DNA from: an uncultured Collinsella sp.
Lineage (GTDB): Bacteria; Actinomycetota; Coriobacteriia; Coriobacteriales; Coriobacteriaceae
Length of the DNA stretch: 10,503 bases
Direction of reading: 5' to 3'
Assembly: GCA_900752475.1 (NCBI GenBank)
Contig: CAADVJ010000147.1
Location: 1 to 10,503, forward strand
In this document: positions 6,370 to 10,503 of the stretch, in pieces
Layout of the letters: each line of letters begins with the position of its first letter
How positions within the stretch are numbered: position 1 is the first letter of the stretch
Notes under the pieces: generated by a model
Seen by the model: the letters and a program-made list of their open reading frames with translations, nothing else
Databases searched by the model: none
What the model was told of the DNA's origin: nothing
Translations under genes and position numbers: made by a program

Positions 6370-9340
6370 ATGGTGGGGATGTCCTGCCTGTTGACGTGGC
6401 ATCTGGCTTTCCCTTGTGGTTGATTTCGTCTAAGAGCTCCGCTGCGATCTCGCTGTTTTTGAACCTGATGCTGCAGTCTTCTTTCTTGGGGAAAGCTAGT
6501 AGCGGGATCGTTCCGTACCAGATAGTTTCTTCGTCAATTATCGCTGCACACAAACGTCCTTCTGCTCTAATGGCATGCTCGACGTTCATTTCTGCCAAAG
6601 TCTCGCTTGCATCTTCGCGCGGAGTCGAGGCAATGAAAAACTCAAGAGCAATCCCTCGGGCAGTGGCACCTTTGATTGCGTCGCCGAGCTTTGCGAGGCA
6701 GGCGGCGGATGCGTAGGGCGCGGCAATGAAGATACTCTTGGCGGCGCCAACGATGTCTTCAACCAGAGTCTCTACGGCATTAGCCGGTTCTATGAGAATG
6801 TTTTGATCGGACTGCTCGCTGCCTCCGGTCACGTAGACTTCGTACCCGAGCTTGGCGTAGGTCTTGAGTCTCTTCTGGTACATGCGGGCGAGCATGGGTA
6901 TAGATAAATCAACGTAGTCGAATATCTCAACCCGTCGCTTGCCCTCGTGGCTTCTATGGAGCCTGCCCGCCTGCTGTGTGATGCTGCCGTCCCACGATAT
7001 CGGCGTGGCAATGAGTAGAGTGTCAAGGTAGGACAGATCGAAGCCCTCGCCCAAAAGGCTTTCGGTGGCGACGATGATTCGATGTTCATGCTCGAAGCGG
7101 GGAAGACTGCTCAGTATCGTTTTTCTTTCTTTGGCGTCGATTTCCCCGGTCAGGAGAACGGGTTCGTGTCCTTGGTTTTTGAGCATCCCGAACAGCTCCT
7201 CGGCATGCTTTTTCCTTTTAGTCAGCACGAGCGGATGCCGGCCGTTTGACGCAGCTTCAATAGCGTCGTTGACAATCAATTCGTTTCTAGCTGCATGCGT
7301 GCACAGCAGGTCGAGAATCTGATTGAAGTTTGCACCTGGCTCGTAGGCGGGTAGTCGAATTCCAGTAAAACGAGGCCGTACGATGCGCTGGATGCCCTGC
7401 TGAATCGCTTGCGCTTTTGGATCGATAACATAACGGAGCGGGCCGCAGAGCATGGAGAGCGCCCGCGTAAGGCCGTCGGATCGTTCTGGCGTCGCAGAAA
7501 GGCCGTATACGTATTTGGCCGGGGCGGACTTGAGAATAAGCTCGAGCTGTGGTGCGGCGGCATGGTGGCATTCGTCGCAGATAATGAGGCCGTAATTACG
7601 AACAAGGCCCTTAACTATCGGCTCTCCGGTTTGGCGGTCTTTGCCAGATAACGACTGGAACGAAGCGATGTCGACGAGGCCGCTTACGGCCATTTTGCCT
7701 CCTCCTATTTGTCCGATGACCGGAGGCTGCCTTTTGCTGATTCGTCCTTTTGGGGTTCGGACGGGCTCCCTGTTGTCCGTAATGTCGATAAATCGCTCGA
7801 GCTGGGATTTCCATTGGGTTATGAGTGCGGTTTTGGGAACGATGACGAGCGTTGGAAGACCAATGGATGCAATAAGATAAGCTCCGACGACTGTTTTACC
7901 GAAGCCTGTCGGTGCGGACATGATTCCGTCTTCGTATATGAGCATCTGATCAGCGGCGATTTGCTGCTCAGGGCGAAGGACTCCTTTAAATGCCATAACA
8001 ATCGGATTACCCGATTTGCGCTCGTCTGAATAGTGGGCGGTAACGCCGGTCTCTTGAACTAGCTGCTCAAGTTGAGTTTTGCAGCCCCGGGGAATTGCAA
8101 CATGACCATCTCTCAGTTCGCTAAGGTCTATGAGTCGCGGTTTGCCGAATACTGATTGATGCATGGACTGCGCGCGATAGAATGCCGGATTGGCAAATGT
8201 CGCAAGTCCGCGGATTTCCATTTGAGCTGCTGGACTCAGAGACTTCTCGGGAATGTACAGCATATCGGCTTGAATAACGGGCAGCGATGAGGGAAAGTCC
8301 CGCGATGTGAGTGGTAGTCGCTTTCGTGGTCTTTGGGCATACCGTTTGCCCTTGTTTGCCACCGTAGTTGTTGCTGGTCCGTGTGGGTTGTTTCCAGGGG
8401 CCTCAATCAGATCTTGCACCGTCGAGCGCGGAATCAGCTGGACTTGTGATAGATAGAGCCATTGGTCGGGAAAGGGCTTGAATTGTTCGTCTACAAATAC
8501 ACTATTTCCTTCACGTTGCGCCTTGCCTTGAAAGGGGAGTGCGATGAGGTTTCCGAAGCCTCCATCGGGAATAGTGGCCTGAGCGGGTAGCATTCGATCA
8601 AAGGCCTCGAACGTGATTGTCTTATTATGCGCCGCAGCTTCGGTTATGAGGCAACTTCCAAACTCTCGGGCAGCCTTTGCGCTGATTGGCTCGAGGAAGA
8701 AAAACCAGATGTGGGCGCCGTTGCCGGACCTTGAGCGCTCAACGGCGGCGTTAATGCCCCGTCGCTTTGCAACAAGCCGTACGGCATTTGTTGCCTCTTT
8801 CCAGTCCGCTTTGTCAAAATCGATGACGAGAACTTTCGTGTTGCAGTTCCTATCGAGAACATATTGCCCGAGGACATCGCGGAACCGGTCATCGTTGCCT
8901 TTAAAGTGAGCAATGATTGCGGCATCGCTTAATTCCGGGAAGACGCGATTGCTGCATTCTACACATTTAACTCTTTGATGGGCTGCTTTGGGGCAAATTC
9001 CTGGCTCCCACTCATTAGCACAAGCAGGCGTATAGCCAATGCCCCCGTCCTTTCTGCGATATCCATGAGCGTAAACATCTTTGCGCCCGGTAAAGAGACT
9101 GCGAAAGAGCTCGAGTTTATCGCGTGCTGGGCTCGCGCTGGTGACGATGCCCTCGATTTGCGCTCGTTCATCGAACAAAGCGCCAGCTTCTTCCCACTCT
9201 TCTAGCGTTGCGTAGCGTACGTCTGAACCGTTGTTGCAAATGACGATTTGTCGGTGTTGGTCCGATATATGTGTGATCGTCTGATCGTATTTAAATTGTG
9301 CGGTCCCAAAGAGGGCGTATTGATGCATGGCGTTGCCCAT
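6356..9340 (-). CDS. Primase-helicase fusion: AEP primase (TOTE-type), superfamily 2 helicase, degenerate PLD-like domain
   Basis: A 994-residue multidomain protein. A zinc knuckle is likely at Cys107, Cys116, Cys126 and Cys129. An archaeo-eukaryotic primase-type domain follows (about 130-300), with VIDFD (Asp174, Asp176) and SGNGAHIWFF (His210) as metal and nucleotide motifs. A superfamily 2 helicase spans about 450-815: Walker A APTGFGKT (476-483), DECH (589-592), SAT (615-617), GEGFD (764-768) and QQAGRLHR (789-796). The last 140 residues resemble a phospholipase-D fold, but its HxKx4D motif reads Arg929-x-Cys931-x4-Asp936, so nuclease activity is doubtful. This architecture matches primase-helicases assigned to TOTE-type conflict systems, so DNA-processing phage or plasmid defence is inferred. 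The ATG at 9340 has AAGGA ten bases upstream. A second in-frame ATG lies at 9328. The gene is visibly richer in A/T than tgt, suggesting transfer. It stands alone, and its stop lies inside a palindromic repeat. Confidence 0.88.
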   Translation of the reverse strand: MGNAMHQYALFGTAQFKYDQTITHISDQHRQIVICNNGSDVRYATLEEWEEAGALFDERAQIEGIVTSASPARDKLELFRSLFTGRKDVYAHGYRRKDGGIGYTPACANEWEPGICPKAAHQRVKCVECSNRVFPELSDAAIIAHFKGNDDRFRDVLGQYVLDRNCNTKVLVIDFDKADWKEATNAVRLVAKRRGINAAVERSRSGNGAHIWFFFLEPISAKAAREFGSCLITEAAAHNKTITFEAFDRMLPAQATIPDGGFGNLIALPFQGKAQREGNSVFVDEQFKPFPDQWLYLSQVQLIPRSTVQDLIEAPGNNPHGPATTTVANKGKRYAQRPRKRLPLTSRDFPSSLPVIQADMLYIPEKSLSPAAQMEIRGLATFANPAFYRAQSMHQSVFGKPRLIDLSELRDGHVAIPRGCKTQLEQLVQETGVTAHYSDERKSGNPIVMAFKGVLRPEQQIAADQMLIYEDGIMSAPTGFGKTVVGAYLIASIGLPTLVIVPKTALITQWKSQLERFIDITDNREPVRTPKGRISKRQPPVIGQIGGGKMAVSGLVDIASFQSLSGKDRQTGEPIVKGLVRNYGLIICDECHHAAAPQLELILKSAPAKYVYGLSATPERSDGLTRALSMLCGPLRYVIDPKAQAIQQGIQRIVRPRFTGIRLPAYEPGANFNQILDLLCTHAARNELIVNDAIEAASNGRHPLVLTKRKKHAEELFGMLKNQGHEPVLLTGEIDAKERKTILSSLPRFEHEHRIIVATESLLGEGFDLSYLDTLLIATPISWDGSITQQAGRLHRSHEGKRRVEIFDYVDLSIPMLARMYQKRLKTYAKLGYEVYVTGGSEQSDQNILIEPANAVETLVEDIVGAAKSIFIAAPYASAACLAKLGDAIKGATARGIALEFFIASTPREDASETLAEMNVEHAIRAEGRLCAAIIDEETIWYGTIPLLAFPKKEDCSIRFKNSEIAAELLDEINHKGKPDATSTGRTSPPFAVE

Positions 9341-9545
9341 TTGAATGCCGTCCTTGTATTGGAGTTGTTGAGACGAGGGTACGGCATTACGGCTTTTTGG
9401 GATATGTAATTTCGATTCAAGTTTGCTAATGGCAAGGGATTATTCTGCGAGCGGCTTTCGGTCGATACCAAGGCGCGCGACGGCCCTTGATAATCAGGGT
9501 TTGCGGTCATATGGGTAGCCGGAGGCGTAAAGAGCGGACATTCAG

Positions 9546-9775
9546 ACCCAGTGGGCAAAAATGGCAAATATGAGTACTGTTGCTCGGTTAGTCTCATATC
9601 ATTTGAGAAGTATCTAAGACCAATTGACTGAGTTTTAGTATATTCACCCCCCCCTAAACACGACAATTCGGGGCTTTATGGAGCTTGAAATCGGTGGGAG
9701 CGGGCAATTCAGCGAAATTTTGCTGTTACTAAATTTATGACAGTACTCATATTTGCCATTTTTTGCCCACCGGGT
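9546..9775. repeat. 230-bp segment bounded by 35-bp inverted repeats
   Basis: The stretch at 9546-9580 (ACCCAGTGGGC..TGAGTACTGT) returns in inverted orientation at 9740-9775 with one substitution and one extra base in an A/T run. About 160 bases lie between, A/T-rich and including an 8-C run (9647-9654). No credible gene is seen inside. The form suggests a non-autonomous mobile element (MITE-like) or its remnant, or a large RNA hairpin. No target duplication was identified with confidence. It occupies most of the gap between the primase-helicase start and the third palindromic repeat. The rest of the gap, 9341-9545, holds only weak A/T-rich promoter-like sequence for the helicase gene. Confidence 0.7.
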
Positions 9776-9863
9776 ACCGCTAGGGGCTAGTCGAAGCTCC
9801 CCCAAACAGCTGGGAATGCGCCGATCGTCTGCATATCTTGTATATGGATGGCTCAGCAAAAGA

Positions 9864-9929
9864 AGTTGCGGTGAAATAGGGATTGATTTGTGGCCATACG
9901 CCAAATACAGTCCCTATTCCACCGCAACT
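9864..9929. repeat. Palindromic intergenic repeat, copy 3
   Basis: AGTTGCGGTGAAATAGGGA (9864-9882) pairs with 9911-9929, 18 of 19 positions matching. The single A-C mismatch would be a U-G pair in a minus-strand transcript, which is the direction of the gene just upstream of it (DegV family, stop at 9943). An inner TGGC/GCCA stem lies at 9891-9894 and 9900-9903. Arms and loop (GATT.., ATACGCCAAA.., ACAGTCCCTATTCCACCGCAA) closely match copy 2, so the two flank the primase-helicase gene. Confidence 0.9.
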
Positions 9930-9942
9930 GATGTGGGCGTCC

Positions 9943-10503
9943 CTAGTGAGTTGGCTGGTAGCGGGGGCAGTAGCTGATGGCGATGGCGTCGACGCCTACG
10001 TGGGTGGCGATGGTGCAGCCGATGGGGCCGGTGCCGGCGTCTACGTAATCCTGACCCGCGAGTGCCTCGTTGACAAGCTCCTGCTCCTCGGCGGCGCCGG
10101 TCGTGAGCACGCGCACGCTGGAGCCCGGATACTCGGCCAAAAATGCGAGGCAATCGGCCATGGTGTTGGTAACGATGCGCTTGGCACCGCGGCCCTTTTT
10201 TATGGCCTTGATCTCGCCCGATTTCCACTCCGGCGAAACGGCCAGGCGAATGTTGAGCATTTGCGTGAGCTGGCCGGCGAGCTTGGGCGCGCGGCCGTTC
10301 TTAACGAGATTCTCGAGCGTGCGGGGAATCAGCAGCAGGTGGGCGTCGGGCAGCGTCGCGCGGATCTGCGCCTCGGTCTCGTCCAGGCTGCGGCCGTCCT
10401 CGCGCATGGCCAGCGCGTACTCCACCAGCAGGCCCTCGGCGCCCGAGCCGGTGCGCGAGGCGAGGCAGGGCCCGTCCGGCTCGTGCGCCTCGGGCCGCCC
10501 GCG
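9943..10503 (-). CDS. DegV family protein (partial, C-terminal part)
   Basis: The open frame runs off the right edge of the window, leaving about 186 C-terminal residues of a family usually 280-300 long. The GTG at 10425 is internal because coding sequence continues beyond it to the edge. DegV/FakB proteins bind one fatty acid and hand it to the FakA kinase for phospholipid synthesis. The call rests on the overall pattern: TGSGAEG near the visible start, PRTLENLVKNGRAPKLAGQLTQMLNIRLAVSPEWKSGEI in the position of the usual T..L..L.KGGRI..........L.IKP.....G motif, an R..KR turn, and the C-terminal CTIATHVGVDAIAISYCP in the position of the family's IG.H.GPGA.G element. The visible motif has Asn-Gly-Arg-Ala-Pro where KGGRI is usual. 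A palindromic repeat follows 14 bases after the stop. Confidence 0.8.
   Translation of the reverse strand, partial: RGRPEAHEPDGPCLASRTGSGAEGLLVEYALAMREDGRSLDETEAQIRATLPDAHLLLIPRTLENLVKNGRAPKLAGQLTQMLNIRLAVSPEWKSGEIKAIKKGRGAKRIVTNTMADCLAFLAEYPGSSVRVLTTGAAEEQELVNEALAGQDYVDAGTGPIGCTIATHVGVDAIAISYCPRYQPTH

Noticed and set aside
9202..9904. Two overlapping minus-strand open frames (154 and 86 codons) upstream of the primase-helicase
   Set aside because: They run through the inverted-repeat element, one overlaps the helicase start in another frame, and neither has a convincing start site or recognisable domain.

Overview
The window looks like a chromosomal stretch of a high-GC, anaerobic gut actinobacterium. 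Collinsella or a close relative in the Coriobacteriia is my best guess. This is inferred from codon and base use, strong AGGAGG-like ribosome binding sites, a short-chain dehydrogenase resembling gut 12-alpha-hydroxysteroid dehydrogenases, a DegV-family protein, and small palindromic repeats between genes. No rRNA, tRNA, CRISPR array or recognisable transposase gene was seen.

Layout from left to right. Bases 1-231 hold no gene but carry a palindromic repeat (140-205). Bases 232-2006 (minus strand) encode a protein with an acidic N-terminus, a proline-rich linker, a long coiled coil and a C-terminal membrane anchor. As given, the gene is split into two frames at an 18-G homopolymer. Next on the plus strand come a short-chain dehydrogenase (2301-3101), a 350-base gap full of hairpins, queuine/preQ1 tRNA-ribosyltransferase (tgt, 3455-4594), and a LOG-family nucleotide phosphoribohydrolase (4808-5566) with an intrinsic terminator just before its ribosome binding site.

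From about 5570 to 9930 the window becomes accessory in character. A RelB/DinJ-type antitoxin and a YafQ/RelE-type toxin (5680-6290) sit behind a perfect 16-bp inverted repeat. They converge on a 994-residue minus-strand protein that joins a zinc-binding archaeo-eukaryotic primase domain, a superfamily 2 helicase and a degenerate phospholipase-D-like domain. This architecture resembles the primase-helicase proteins assigned to TOTE-type conflict systems. Two related palindromic repeats (6306-6369 and 9864-9929) bracket this gene. The left copy supplies its last codons and stop. A 230-bp segment bounded by 35-bp inverted repeats (9546-9775) lies between the gene's start and the right-hand repeat. 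The window ends in the C-terminal part of a minus-strand DegV-family lipid-binding protein.

How they work together: tgt, the LOG enzyme and the dehydrogenase look like independent housekeeping or metabolic genes on one strand. The toxin-antitoxin pair and the primase-helicase look like a small defence or stability islet that arrived separately. The most notable items are the islet with its bracketing repeats, the poly-G-interrupted membrane gene, and the candidate bile-acid dehydrogenase.
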